From Alitta virens (Eukaryota; Annelida; Polychaeta; Phyllodocida; Nereididae), in the NCBI GenBank assembly GCA_932294295.1, contig OW028577.1, forward strand, positions 8,886,001 to 8,950,000: a stretch of DNA of 64,000 bases, given 5' to 3'. The notes below the pieces were generated by a model. That model did no database searches. It was given only the letters and a program-made list of their open reading frames with translations, and was not told where the DNA came from. Of this stretch, positions 47,837 to 61,913 are shown one piece after another; within the stretch, counting starts at the first letter, position 1; every line of letters starts with the position of its first letter. The translations under genes were made by a program, and so were the position numbers.

Positions 47837-50800
47837 ATGTTGACAACTTTGCGGCACGTGCTGCCTAGAGGTCGAGTATTTTTGCAAAATAGACAAATTA
47901 AAACGTCACAGTTTTGTACAGGAGGACAAAGAACCATCAAGGACCTGTTAGCTAGTCAACAATGTCCACAAGAAGATGTGACAGTGCAGGTAATCACATG
48001 ATTGCAATTAAATAAATAAACATGCATCATGACATGATTCATGTCACGTACACTAAATACAGATGATTTACATTCCTAAACTGTAGGGATCGCTGAAAAA
48101 CGAAGTTGCAGTAGTGGGAAGATAGAAGAACACTCTACATGGCCCCAGAATGTTAATTAAATAGCTTAGTATACAAGTACCTGGCTGAAAATTTGAATAT
48201 AAACTGTCACTCATGCAGTAAGTCATATAATATGCTCCTCCTTCTATAGACTATACCTTTCTTGGTAATAGCTGTAGCCGAGAGGCCGTAGGCCGATAAT
48301 CAAGTTGCAGGTCCTTGACTCACGAATAATAAACATTTTTAAAAAAAAGACAATCCGCGCACGTGCAATGGCTACCCTTGGAAGTTTTTCTTCACGCTAG
48401 ATTCTCGAACTGCGAGGCAAATGTCATGATGAGCGTCGTCGATTTGAGAAGTTTAAGTAAATTTAAGTGAAAGATAGGCTGTATAAATAAAAATAATCAT
48501 CCCATCTTGTAGCACATTGAATAATAAAGCTTTAATTACGTGTTTTCAGATCGAAAATAGACCAAATATTAGGTTTAGTTATATATATAAATGAGTCAAG
48601 AGAAGTTAAGGTTTTTGAGCGTCATGGCCAACGTCGTGAAGAGTGTCACCCGATGTGCTTGTGGATCGAATATAGACCAAATATTAAGCGAGATACAGGC
48701 AGAATAAGACGGGTAAGTTGGCGGTGACAAAAAAACAATGATTGTGTTGTGCTCCAGCTGACGTATGCCCTATATAAACACACCGTGCTGATTTGTCTTC
48801 ATTTGACACTGCGCTGCAGTCTTGTAAACATTGCCATCGACTGGATGCTTCTGGCATTTTCGTATTACTACTAATACAGGCTGCGGTTGACTACTGTTAA
48901 TATTACTACATGGGTAAAAATCGACATTGCTCTTTAAACGAGGGATAAAGTGACACAGCTCTTAAATAATGATGGACATAAGAGGAATTGAATATCTCCT
49001 TAAATAGTGACAGGCGACAGTTTTTAAAGTTATTATTCTTTTAGTTAAAAAGTGACAGGAGACATTAGAATTTTTCTTAAATGGCAACATGGGACATTGC
49101 TTACTATTTTTGGGACCCATGTAAACCCCCACTGTTGCCTTATCAAAAAAACCCAAATAATGTGTAAAAATTATGAATATGAAAATAGGAACACCGAATA
49201 GGATCTCTTGAGGGAAATTGGAAATGGTCTCCTCAAACCTTCCCCAAAAGCATTCTGCTGAAAAATAGCACATTACATTGACCAATTACGAGGACAAAAG
49301 ACACGCCTGGTTTCATATGAGTTGTTTGATGTTAGAAGATTGCCAGTGAGTTGCAATCTGTAACCTCAAGCCACTTGCAATTTAATCCTTCATCCTCTAT
49401 ACTTGGATTGCAATTGGAGCATTGGTTACTCAATGCATGGCACTACTGTTGTTAATATCAATTAACATAGGCATTCAGCAGACATCAGAGTCAATTGCAA
49501 TTTTAGACCCTCTGGAACCAGTGAAACCCTCACACCTTCCCTTGAAATTGTTGTATTCTATGAATGAACAATGGAAACCATGAAATTGATTTAGAGAAGT
49601 AAAGTCTTGACAAATGTTTAGTAATGGGAAGATATGTCTTTTGGTGGCAAAATAATTTACCATACACATCATTCATGAATCCACTTTTGAAAAATTGTCT
49701 CTTGTGACCCCATGGTATGATGTCTTATAAATGTAACATTTTTTATTTCATTAATTTTAAATCTGTATTCTTTATTTGTAATGACCTGGACTTCTATGTT
49801 ATATTGTATGAAAAAGTTCTGCAAAAAATTTAGGTGATTTTGTGTGAGCAACCTAGTGAGTTTATTTTATAATAAAATGTTCCAGGTTTATAAGTAAGAG
49901 AGGCATGCATTAGGGTGCTAATACAGTCTAAATGTCATACTATATTTGTAAGTAGATAATTAACAAACAGCACACCATATTTTACAATATAAATCAAGGG
50001 ACACTTTACTGCTGAACTGGTAGCAACGATAAAAGGCAAAAGTCAATGTGCGTCCCATCTGGTATCCCAGATGTCCTATTGATTTTCAGTATGTCAATGT
50101 CCCGTACCCAATATTTTCAATCAAAATCCCTGTAAAATTTCTTATTATCTTCTTTTTATCTTTATTTTTATTTTTTTGCAAAGACTATGATATATATACA
50201 TGTACTGTGTTGGTCCATATTATTTGTATATATCTATATATATGCCAGGATTATATGGGTGCCATAGTGTGTGTGTGTGTGTTTTTTTTGTGCGCTCACA
50301 TTGTTGTTCATTAAACATGTACATACATAATTATAAAATATTGAAGCACTCAAGCCCTGCTGTGATGTATGCAGAATACAATAATTTTGAAACAACTTAC
50401 TTAGAGGCCAACAATTTCTGATGAGATTTAAGCTTACAATTCCCTATATCTCTACTGCTTTGTAATATTTAATAACTATAATCATCTAACATTGATTGTT
50501 CAAGTTTTGTGTGAACATTTTCTTTTGCTCCAGGGCTGGATAAAATCAATACGCCCCTACAAGAAGGTGTCATTCATTGAAGTAAATGATGGTTCATCAC
50601 ATCAGAATGTACAAGTTGTTGTTAGTCCAGAATTGTTGTCTTCCATCAAAAGGTTAGTGTGTATTGTAAATATTCTTTAAACAAGCAAACTGTGTGGCTC
50701 AAATTTTTACATTTATAAATACGTTTTCAGGCTTAACGTTTCATAGCTGCTTTGTTTTCCCCACTCTTTTAGCCCACTTAATGTTGGTTCATCCGTCGAG

Positions 50801-53800
50801 ATCTCAGGAACACTTGAATCAAGTCAAGGCAAGCTGCAAGCTTTGGAACTGAGAGCAAGTGACGTCAAGCACATAGGACAATGTGATGCTGAGGTATTCA
50901 AATGAAGTAAAATATCTGTTTGAAGCAGACGAACCTTGTCCATATACTTTTGAAACAGATATGTTTTTATTTTATTTTTGACATTCTGTGTACAGTCACA
51001 GGCCCCTTCCAGCAAGTATAAGGCATAGCTAGACCCAGTATTGTATATACTGTGTCAAGATATGCCAGCTCCCACTGGAATGGACCTATGGTACAATTAT
51101 GGTAGTACTTTTTGTTTTGAATGAATAAACTACCTTCTTTAATATCCTAATTTCTGTTTCTTTGTAGGAATTTCCAATAAAACACAGGCAAACACATTCA
51201 CCTGAGTACATGCGAGACCTTCTTCATTTACGTCCAAGGACCAAACCTTTTGCAAGTTTATTGAGAATACGAAATGCTGCTACAATAGCCTTTCATGAAT
51301 ATTTCCAGGTATGACAAATTTCTCCCAATTGTTTATTTGCAATTATTTTTCTGTAAGCCAGAGAGCTCTTACTGATATATATATATATCATAATCATTAA
51401 GATATTCTTACATTTTAGGAACATGGGTACATACAAATCCACACACCCATCTTAACCTCAAATGACTGTGAAGGAGCTGGAGAAGTCTATCTTGTTGAGG
51501 TAAACATCCTTCTGTTTCATATTTTTATAATTTTTATTGAGATGATATACTTGAAATATTCACATTTAATGGCTTTTCAAATATGCTGTCCAAAATGGAT
51601 AAGTTAGGAGACAAATTAGTTTCTAATAAGCATAATATTATGATCTGAACTTTCAGCCTCATGAAAAAATTTCTACAGAGTCTGATATTGAGGAGAATGC
51701 CCATTTTTTCAATGTCCCTGCTTTTTTGACCGTCTCTGGGCAGCTCCATCTGGAGGCTTGTACTGGGTAGGCTTAATAATAGTTATTCTGAATAAATGAG
51801 AAGTTAATTTTGATTATATACAATTATACAAATATCTATATGAAGTTTTCGTGTTTATTTATAATCTTGCAATTTTATTCCTTGTCAGGGCCTTTAAAAA
51901 TGTTTACACTTTCGGCCCAACATTCCGAGCAGAAAACTCCAGAGGACGCCACCATTTGGCAGAGTTCTATATGATAGAGGGTGAATTGGCTTTCATTCAG
52001 ACAAATGATGAACTTGTCCAGGTGGGTAATATTTTTTACATTTGTGATTTTAACCCAATGTGCAAATTTGCAAATCTTACTGGGATAGAATATTTTTCAA
52101 ATTATTTACCAACCTTTTCAGGCCATTGAAGACTTGATTCAGGGAGTCACCAAGAAGATTTTGGACAAGGCACAGGAAGAAGTAGATTGGTTCTGCAGAT
52201 ATCATGATCCAGACTCCAATGAGGTGAGTTAATCAGGATAACTGAACTAGTAATTAGAGTATTTATCACATGGTTTTTTAAAGGGGAAATTATATAACGT
52301 GTTTATTTGATTTTTTTAAGCACCCCTACAGTTCTCTACTGCGTAAACCCTACATCAGGTACTTTTGTTGTTTATTATATATTTTATTCTGGCGCTTGCG
52401 TATTATCCACATAACTTAATGTATTAAATTATGAGGTCTATTTTTTGTTGGTTGATCCTAGGTTACCCTATGATGAAGCCATTGTTATTTTGGAAAATGC
52501 CCATGAAATATTCCAGTTTCCTATCAAGGTAAATGATAATTATCTCAGAATTTATTATTGTAACTTGTCAAAGCTGGCATGGTATCATTGAGGTTTTATG
52601 ATAATCCATTTAATACTGCTTTATAACATTTCCACATTTTGTAACTCAAGTAAAAAATACAAAATAAATCTGTACATTTATGGAAAATTTGGCAACATTT
52701 ATGATCGATCGAGTTAAAGGCAAATAAGACAGATATTTCAATATTTTTTCCTTTTATCCTCAGTGGGGAAGAGATCTGCAGAAAGAACATGAGCAGTATC
52801 TTGTGAAACACTTCCAGGATACTCCTGTCTTTATTGTAGATTTTCCTGCAGAGATTAAACCATTTTATGCACGGCTGAATGATGATGGGAAAACAGTAAG
52901 TGTTTGCTATACACCTAGTATTTTCAGTGAGAGTAGCTGAATGATATTATTTACTTTGGGAAAGTATTTCATGATTTTTTTTTTTTTTTTTTTTCCAGGC
53001 TGCCTCTGTAGATCTGCTGTGTCCTGATGTTGGAGAAGTGTGTGGGGGAACAATGAGAGAAGAGAGATTGAACCTCCTGGAGACCAAATTGATAGCCTTG
53101 GGACTTACAGATAACTATCAGTGGTGAGCTCTTTATTTATTATATGTCTACATACATTTTTAGATTGCTTTAATCAGAGATAGCATTCCTGTCTATCATG
53201 TCAAACATGTGGACATGCAGTTCTTTGATCAGGGTACAGAAACTAATATAAGAGTCACTTTACAACTTTGCTAAAATTAACATTTTATCTACAGAGGGAG
53301 CACTCCCAGGTATTTAATATATAGTGGTGCCCTCTGGAGTAGTAGTGTGAGATAGCCTATCATTTCAAACTATTTATTTTCAATTCAATTTTAAACTTGT
53401 ACTTGATTCATAAACTCAAGCCTATTGAATAATTTACTTCAGACAATGTTCTGCATGAGTGAGATTTATAAACAATCATAGGGCAACAGAATAGCAATCA
53501 GCAAAACAGGAAGCCTCCATGAATATAGCCTCTCTGAATGTTTTAGAAGGTCTACAATATAACGACCAGTTTGTTTCCTCTCCTTTGGCAAATTTGACAT
53601 TATGCATTCAAGAACAGGGGGGCTGCTGGCCTACCAAAAAAACCAAAGTGTTCAGTGAACAAAGCTCTACACAAATGGCACCATGTCGCATTGGCCTTTG
53701 ATGAAACACCGAGGGCATGGAGGTGTTGCAACTCCGTGGAAGAAAGACGTACATCCATTCATCAAAACTACCATAAAAGAGGGATAAAAAAGAGTGCGTC

Positions 53801-56800
53801 CTGATCCAGCTTAAGAACAGTCTACCCATCTGTTTAATAAACTGAAACACTCAACTCCTACATGGAAGACCAACAAACTAGCAATCAAGTATGGCCAGCC
53901 TCACAGCCTGGTTATCGCCGACAATATGAGTGCTGACCTTTTGAACAGACGGGCGACACTGTTAGAAGATTACCAACTGATAAATCCCAATGCCTGAATC
54001 AGGAAGATTGCAACCTACTAGGATCAGGCTCTGGGGCACGCTTCCCATCTGGACTACGTCATCACAGACGGGAACATCGAATGACAAGACACCATGGCCA
54101 TCAGCAAAGACACGATCGAAGGATGCTCAAACACCTCAACCCACATTCCCATCCACACACAGGTGAGCATTAGTGCAGAAATTAAGTGTATACATATAAC
54201 TACAACTCGTGCTAGTGTGCAGAGTAATTTCTGAAGAGTTAAATAGGACAAAATTACTATCGAGAGTACCAAGACAGCTTTATGGAAGAATTGATGAAGC
54301 CTGACCTCATAGACTATCAGTTGAAGAAACAATAGACAGTACAGAAAACGCAACAGACTGCCAAGCCAAAAGAAGCAACACCAGACCTAAAAAGAGGAGA
54401 CCATCAAGCAAGCCTCAGACAATGCTCAGTATCACTTCCGCAAATGCAAGGAAGCCGGAAGACCGAGGCACCCACATCAATTAGCAAAACTAAAAGATGA
54501 GGCTGCAAAGAGCTTGAGACAAGCTCAGTGCCAAGAGGAAGCGGCAAGAAGATATAAATTTCTCAATGACACCATGGGAGCTGCCACAAAAGACTCGACT
54601 TTCACAAACTAATCAGAGCAACCACAGATACAGCTTGAGATAGGGGCTTCCTACTTCGAAACTTCTCCATAGATCTCCAGACTCTACAGATCTTCAGAGA
54701 ACACAATAAATCAGTGTCAATCACACAAAACCTCTTCACTGCCTATGAGGTAGAATCCGTCTTTAAAAGGCGAAACAGAAGCAAGGCAGCCGACAAAACA
54801 ATAGTCATTACAGAACACCTATTGAATGCCTCCATAGAACCTATCTCTGCCCTCACTACAATATTCAATAAGATCTTTAACAAAGCTCAAGTTCTGGAGA
54901 GCTGCAAATCTGGCTATAACATTCCTATCAAAAATAGGCAGAGATGCCTTATGGTGAATTCGGCCTTTTACCAATAACAATGACAATAATTTAAACACGT
55001 CCACTACATAATTTAAGATTCTTAAACCAAGACACATTAACATCACAACATTAGATGCACAAATTCTTTTGACGCAGCAAATCACTCCAAGTGAAAACAG
55101 AAGAGGCACATGACCGAAGAATAAGAGGTCTATCCTGTAACGTTATTGACAGCCTATATTCCATATTGAAGGACATGTCTGATGGAAAGAGCAATACAAC
55201 AAGAGCTTCTTAGTACAGAGAGGTATCCGACAGGGGCAGTTATGTCCACCTCGCTATACAGAGCAAACATGCTGCAGATTTTCAAGAACAGCAAAACTAA
55301 TGCTAAAATGCAGCTATATAGGGAGCCCAACGGGTGCTGACGACATCCTAACAACAATAAGGAAGTGACAACAGCTGTCACAAATATGCAACTGAGCACC
55401 AATATGTTCTACACCCAGCTAAGAGTAGAGTGACTCTATTTCTTAACACCCCAACTGCAGATGAAAGACCCCCTTTGGTTCATGGGAATGGAGAACCTCA
55501 AGAAACTTTGCACATCTCGGTATGGATGGATCCAAGACAAAGTCACACCCAACATCAAAGGCAGAATTAAACTTGTACAGCAGTATCCTGTGACATCGGT
55601 AAAATTTATGTCACACCAAGGCTCCTTTATGGTTTCAAGGCTGTGGTTTTAACAAGAAAGCAAAGAGGAATTAAACTCACAACCCACAGGCATCTACTAT
55701 GCCAAATTCAGGCTGCTACATGCTACTGGGAGAAATTTCTGCTAGAAGGAGAACTAGACATCAGAATAATCTCAAATATATGGTGCTCTTTGCAGGGCAG
55801 AAGAAGGCATCACATACTACAAGACATAACCAGACAGTTGATAATCAACAACAAATGCAACTGATTCCAACAAGTACTACAACAACTCTGCAACATGTTA
55901 TTGTATATTGTATGACATCAACTTAGAAACCACCAGAAATGTACCTTGGAGGAGAGATACCTGGAAAGAGTACGTCAAGGGATTTTGGCTCCAACGGCTA
56001 CTGGAAGAATCAAACCGCTCACCCTGAGGGTCTTAAAAGCACACCCTGTCTGGCTATACTGAAGACTCAACCCAAGACTAGTACCAGGAGCAAATGACAC
56101 GAGCCAAGCCGCTAACCGAGAAATACATGGTCCAAGAAAGGAAAGCAAAATTTAGCAAATCAAAGGAAGAGTCAAAGTGCCTCCGATGTCATGCAAGGAA
56201 TGAAGACATTATCCAATCTCAGGCAAAAGATGCTGGAAGCTCTAAGGAGGAAAAGGGTAAGACTTGCATTCTCCATCAACAATGAAGTTTCTACTAAAGG
56301 GCTCAGAAGAAGAAACAGAGAACTTCGAGATCAACATCATACTCAATGAGTTATGTCACAAGTTGCACTATAGTAGATTTAGACTCTTGGAAGATAAAAA
56401 CTGCACTAGCAGTAAACTCCAACCCTGCCATTCAGCGGTTCTCCTGACAAGAAAAAAAGAAGATACCAAACAAGACAAGAGCAGGGCTGATATTTGGTGT
56501 GGCAACAATTCAGCCTCTTGATTGCTCTGAAGAATGAATGAATTAATTAATTTTGCAGTCACATAGAATGGAAGAGGTCACAAAAGATTTCTTGTACCTT
56601 TAAGCACTAAAATAGATATGTGATCATAGCTCCCAAGTTTGAGAAACTGGTTTGCTGTTCACCTGAGTGAGGCCGGAAGTCCTTGGTCGGTGGCCCACCA
56701 GAAACCCCTGGAAGCTCCGGCATCTAAGGTGCCCTGGGGATGCATTCTGAGCATTTTAGAGCTACTAATATTTAAGATTTATTGAACCCAAGATGTATTG

Positions 56801-59058
56801 TTAATTTTGCTATCCACAATTGACCAATTTAATATTTTTAAACACCAACCATAATAATGCAAAACTGGACATGGTGCCAAAAAAGCGTTTTTGGCTAATG
56901 TTTGCTGACTAGAGGGTTTTGACATTAACATGATTAATGCTGGTCAGACCCGCCAAATGAGGGTCACTTGAGTATTGACCAGTGTAACGTTTTGGTACAG
57001 CCTTCCCAGTTGTTCTAACTGTGTTCATTATCAGATCACAGGGCATTGATATCATTCAGTCTTGTCCTTGACATCCAATTTCAATAAATTTCCCACAAAA
57101 CATCCTCCAGTGTTTGAATTCTGAATATCAAAGTCCCCTCAATGCGACAACACAATAAACAGCAGTAACAAACATTCCAGTCTAAATTAGATCAATATCA
57201 CAAGCCACTTGTACAGCAAAATCTAAGCAAGATTAATATAATCAAATAATATACACATAGTGTGTATACATAGTTTAAAATTGAGGCAAAAATCAGCAAT
57301 AACCTTATCTTTACCATTAAATATGGTTGATTTCGTGTCGTATTCTTGCAAATCAAAACTCCATATCATCAGTCTTCTGTTCTTATTCTTCATCTTACTT
57401 AAGAGCACCAATGAGTTGTGATCAGTATACACAATGGGAGGTTTTGTAGGGTTAAACAAAGCTTCTGAATTGTTTAATAATGAGGGTCTGCCAGATTTCG
57501 GATGGAGCAACGGTCCTGGTGGGAAAGTAAGGATTTTAACACTTGATATCAGTTACTATCAACCATTAAAGTCCAAAACGACGCCAATCCAATCGTAACA
57601 GTCCTAAATAATGCCAGATTCAGCCATATGTACCTACTTTGTTTGCCACTTCGTTGAATTCAACAGGCGCAGTAATTGACCTACTTTCATTGCCTATAGA
57701 GCAATGTTGCGAAATCACATAGTCTGGAATCTGTCACCTACTGGAATGTATCTGGAGCATTCTTCATTTCAAAGTGAAGAACATTGTATTCATATGGTCC
57801 AGATCTTGGGGCCAGATGATGTTACAAAGGCATTGTCCTGCCTCTATCAGACACACCACAACCCTTTTAACAGGTTTTAAATGTGAGAAACCTTGTTTGT
57901 CCTTGGGAATTGGAAAAGCATCTGTGTTACTAACAGCATTTAACTTCCTTTTTTTACAAAACCATTTGGCTTAATTAGGCTCTAAACCACATGGAAAACT
58001 ACAGTGTGAGTGGAAGGTTGAATAATGTTATGGTATAACACATGGGCAGTTTGTTTGGATTTGTATGATACAGATCCTGCTTCATTGGTTTGGCATCACC
58101 ATCAACAGCATCCAGGCAGAGACAAATCCACTGTGTTATCCATTTGTCCTCTATACAATATTCTTACTAATCCTTTCTCTTTCCATTCTTGATTGCAAAT
58201 ATCATAGAGCTTCACCTCTAAGCCACATTGAATGAGACTAAAAAAATCTTTGGCCAAGCTCATGCAACTGTTGGTAATGACTGTCCACTTTTTGTCTGGT
58301 CATATTTTTTATACGAAACATGTAGCATCTCCAACATGTCTGTCCATTTGTGCTGCGCCATGTTTGATGTAAAATTAAGGACTGAAAAAAAAATTGGAAA
58401 TTAATTTCATCCTAAAGTCATTTTGTCGTTGATCTGGAAGTGATCTGAAGATATGCTTTAGTATTACAGGGTTCATAGCCAGGCTGGAAATCAGGGAAAA
58501 ACCTGGAAATCTGATGTTAGCTTTTCCAGACAGGGGATGCTCAGGGTATTGGGGAAAACCCCCTGAAATCAGGGAATTTTATCAGTGCTTGTTATAGACA
58601 TTAAGAATTATTAATGAAAGTTATGAAGTAGAAAAGTTTTAATTTCTTAGAATCACTCTGCAACTAGAGAATGATGAATATTGTGAAGAAAGGATGGCTG
58701 TGAGGTGGAGCAGGTACCTGAACTGATATGGATCTGCATTTGGTTTATTCAAATTTTGTCAATAAATCAACTGTTTAACACTGTAATGTTGAGGTATTTC
58801 TCAGGGAATGTTGAAGGAAACTCTCAGAGAAATATCAGGGAAAACTCAGGGAATTTGATCTCACTGAATGGCTATGAACCCTGTTAGTAAACACATTTTT
58901 CTTTCATTTCCAGGTACCTCGACCTTCGACGATTTGGCACTGTACCTCATGGTGGATATGGCATTGGTTTCGAAAGATATTTGCAGAGTCTGTTGGGAAT
59001 TTCTAACATCAAAGATACTTTGCCATTCCCACGCTACCCACGCAATTGCAGAATGTGA
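47837..59058 (+). CDS. NARS2: Asparaginyl-tRNA synthetase, mitochondrial
   Basis: Thirteen plus-strand exons join in phase to 488 codons plus stop; human NARS2 has 477. Exons: 47837-47989, 50534-50652, 50773-50893, 51168-51308, 51419-51499, 51657-51766, 51889-52021, 52122-52223, 52321-52358, 52462-52528, 52764-52895, 52999-53123, 58914-59058. The basic N-terminus ([18 protein letters not shown]) fits a mitochondrial targeting peptide. An OB-fold anticodon-binding domain ([19 protein letters not shown]) covers residues 52-130. The class II core has motif 2 with FRAE at 254-257 and motif 3 GIGFER at 457-462; [14 protein letters not shown] is also typical of AsnRS. The enzyme charges mitochondrial tRNA-Asn. 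Introns are mostly short, but intron 1 is 2.5 kb and intron 12 is 5.8 kb and filled with retroelements. Confidence 0.97.
48000..50530. other. NARS2 intron 1, nothing identified
   Basis: Short open frames only. A GT repeat lies near 50268-50282, and no exon or clear transposon was found. Confidence 0.5.
53500..56300 (+). mobile_element. Old, heavily decayed LINE in NARS2 intron 12
   Basis: Fragments in shifting plus-strand frames resemble a non-LTR element. [12 protein letters not shown] (about 54035) fits the end of an endonuclease domain. [20 protein letters not shown] followed by [11 protein letters not shown] (about 54820-54940) fits the start of reverse transcriptase. [12 protein letters not shown] (about 55610-55645) fits a later part. 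Stops and frame breaks are frequent. Clade and exact ends are not determinable by eye. Confidence 0.6.
57255..57990 (-). mobile_element. Ty3/gypsy-type LTR retrotransposon fragment (RT and RNase H)
   Basis: On the minus strand, the RNase H region (about 57510-57280) reads [20 protein letters not shown] then [14 protein letters not shown] and GKDKVIADF. These are the TDH, LxxWxLxLQEY and GKxNxxAD landmarks of Ty3/gypsy. To its right (about 57980-57730), pieces of reverse transcriptase with DAFPIPR-like and [13 protein letters not shown] sequence are broken by stops and frame changes. No LTRs or integrase were found. This is an internal, dead fragment. Confidence 0.8.
58466..58884. mobile_element. 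MITE with perfect 15-bp inverted ends, next to NARS2 exon 13
   Basis: ACAGGGTTCATAGCC at 58466-58480 is exactly complementary to GGCTATGAACCCTGT at 58870-58884. The 419-bp element has no coding capacity and repeats AGGGAAAA-type phrases inside. It ends 29 bp before NARS2 exon 13, leaving only the branch-point and pyrimidine-tract region outside it. The target duplication is unclear. Confidence 0.85.
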
Positions 59059-59313
59059 TCTTGAAAGTGAAACTTTTTCCATGAAAGACTTAAATTATTA
59101 ATTATATAAAGATATTAAAATTGAAATTACTCTTCAGTGTAATAATTTAAGCAGTTGGATCTATTTGATGTTATGATGTTATGCTAAACATTTGTTTCCT
59201 CATCAAATAATTGATGGTGCTGTGTAAAATCATATAACTTATTTCTTCTATGGATATTTTAATACATGTGCAATGTAATTAGCAATTATGAGGTTTTCAT
59301 TGTGTTCGATTAC

Positions 59314-59319
59314 AATAAA
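59314..59319 (+). terminator. Poly(A) signal of NARS2
   Basis: AATAAA, about 255 bp after the NARS2 stop codon and before the start of the next repeat. Confidence 0.7.
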
Positions 59320-59442
59320 GAGAACATGATTGTCTTAAATTTAAGTCTTATTTTAAAGAGCATTTATTGCCCCATGTTTCGGACATAGTGTGAACGGCTA
59401 ATTGTGTGGGTTGGATGTTAGCCAAGCAAGCATGGGCTCTAT

Positions 59443-59770
59443 GGGGCGTTCACACTATCCTACATTCGTCAAAAATCACCCAAAAATAACTCGTGGCTCT
59501 GTTAAGCACTTCTCTACGAGCATACGTGGGGCCAAACGTCCGTCGTCAGGCATCCTTGAGGCATCCGTGCGGCACTCGTAGGCACTCGTAGATCGCCCGT
59601 GCGAGTGGTTCAAGGATGGGCAAGTAACGTAACTATAATATAAACAATTTAGGCCTACTCGTAGAACGTCCGCTAAAGTTTTAAACATGTTTAAAAATTA
59701 TTGCCCCCTACACGTATGGCCAAGGATGAACAAAAAGTGAAAAAATATTTTCATACGTGGTGAACGCCCC
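59443..59770. mobile_element. MITE-like element with GGGGCGTTCAC ends
   Basis: GGGGCGTTCAC at 59443-59453 is exactly complementary to GTGAACGCCCC at 59760-59770. The 328-bp interior contains ACTCGTAGGCACTCGTAG, CGAGTGGTTCAAGGATGG and GGCATCC..GGCATCC phrases. Related phrases occur in the element at 18752-19422, where the left end also has GTTCACRCTRTC. The two are probably diverged members of one DNA-transposon family. Confidence 0.75.
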
Positions 59771-59779
59771 TGAAGGATC

Positions 59780-61900
59780 CAACGTTTTCCCAACGCTCAG
59801 ATAGCAATCAAGAATACCGCCTGAATTGCTTATAATTAAATGTCAGTTTATTGCAATGGTGTGTCAACTATTGGAGTTTTTTGCAACTGTTTAAGTATGT
59901 GAATCAGTTTTGCAAACAAAACATGCAGTTACCTGCTATCGCTACGTTTGCTAAATATTTGTGCTATTTCAGCTAAAATATATATTTCAAATTTGCACCT
60001 GCTTTTGCTACATTTTTGTAGTACTATCATTACTTAGCCAGAACCGACCTACATTGCATTACATGGACAGGGGACTTGTAGCTAATCATTACTCTGCTTT
60101 CATTTACTAGACCAATCCTCCCCTTTAGGGAAATTACCTATTTCGCCTCCATACCTATCTGTTTCATAACCTTGACACGCTGTTATCTGTACACAATCAT
60201 AATTTTCATGCAGTGAATCGGCAATTTCAACTTCTGCTGCTTAAAAAAAGTAATGTTATTATATCACTGATTTATTCATCGCCGATAAAAACCTAATTAC
60301 TCGTTTCATGAAATGATGATAGTTGGCACTGATGCGTGTAAACTGTCTCGACCATATTTATTTAACCAAAATACCACGAAAAATAATTTTTTTATGATAA
60401 TGGGAATGCTGCCCGGTTAGCTATGCCAGCCATATTCAATGTTTGGCTGAGCCACAAACTTTCTGAGCTGTTTCAAGCCATTAGCCGCCATTAAAACTGT
60501 AAGCCATTGCAATAGTAAAGATTAGGGCACAATCATAGGAGTGGGGCCATTGCAATTGACTATGTGGCATCTTCAATTGATGTGTCAAGTTTAATATATG
60601 TACTTTTTTTTTTTTTTTAATATTCATGAATCTTCACCTTGTTCACAATGGATTTATAGCATGCAGGACGGAAATGTGAATAAAAATCCCCTTCCTGTCA
60701 ATTTTGAAGTTACTAATTTTGAGTTATCATATAACACTGTACTAGTCTTGGATTTGAATCCAATGTACATCTTATGCTTTTGTGGATGATGTCACAGGTA
60801 GCGTGTTATCAGGTTTTTCCTCTAGGCGATTGAGTCTTTGACCACGCCAATATATGTACTCAGAATAAATTTATTTGATGAAGTATATAAAAATGTAGAA
60901 GATCAGGAGGGCAATATACCCCATGATCTGGGGCAATGGGTACAGAATAAAAATATAGTTTATTTTTACTCAAATTATGCTGTATTATAGTAGGATTCAA
61001 TCTATATATCCAGCCATTTTATGATCATATTTTTCCATAAATGACCAAAAGAAAATGCACAGAAATGTTTAAGCAACAAGTCAAAATCTCTAGGAACTAA
61101 CTAGGAACTATCTAAGCAAGCAAAAGATAATTTACAACTTGTTTCTCACTTTTATGTCATATGAATTGCATGTGAAGTTTAATTTAGCCTGAGGGAAGAC
61201 AACTCTAACCACATTATGGCAACGGAGATCTTATCTAGGTGTATGCTGGAGTGGGTGCATGGTCTTTTTGTGGTGTTTTTGTGGCCTGTAGATTTATGTT
61301 GTTAACTGCAGGGACTTTAGGTGCATGCATGACTCAAACGTCTTATCACTGGCCAACAAAAAATGAACACTTATTCATGTGGGAAATTCTCAATCATAAC
61401 CTGCGCTATTCATTAATTTAAACGTGTATTATAACTAATTTGGTGCAAATGGCGCGTCAACATAATTTGCTATTGTAGAGTGGAATAAAAAGATCTCAAT
61501 CTGATAATTTTTAACATGAGGATTCTTGTGAACTATAAAAAAGACTCAACATTGAGCTATGCTATATTTGTTGTTGTTTTTTTAAATGACTGCAATGGTC
61601 AGTAAAATCGGAGGATAATGACTGTTTTACAATACGGACAAAATTAACATGAGTCATTACTTGCTTTGGATGGATATATGGTACTGATTTTTCCCAATCC
61701 CTATTTAATGGCATTGGTTCATTTTGGCATGGAGTCACTAGAGACTCCATGATTTTGGCTATGAAACTATAGGGGCACTCCTCAAATTGTTTGTTGCAGT
61801 TAAGCGACAATAAAATTGTATGCTCCACTGCTCAACTGACACTGCTTTAAACTTCCCGTTTCTTATCTGTCTCCGCTTGGGACCCCTGAGTCTTCGCTGC
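59780..61900. other. Intergenic sequence, no gene seen
   Basis: There are short open frames only, a poly-T tract near 60604, and no recognised repeat ends. Confidence 0.4.
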
Positions 61901-61913
61901 TCGCCCACTAATT

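Noticed and set aside
53519..56562. Several 60-96 codon open frames in NARS2 intron 12 as nested genes.
   Set aside because: They are pieces of a decayed LINE, with matching fragments in neighbouring frames.
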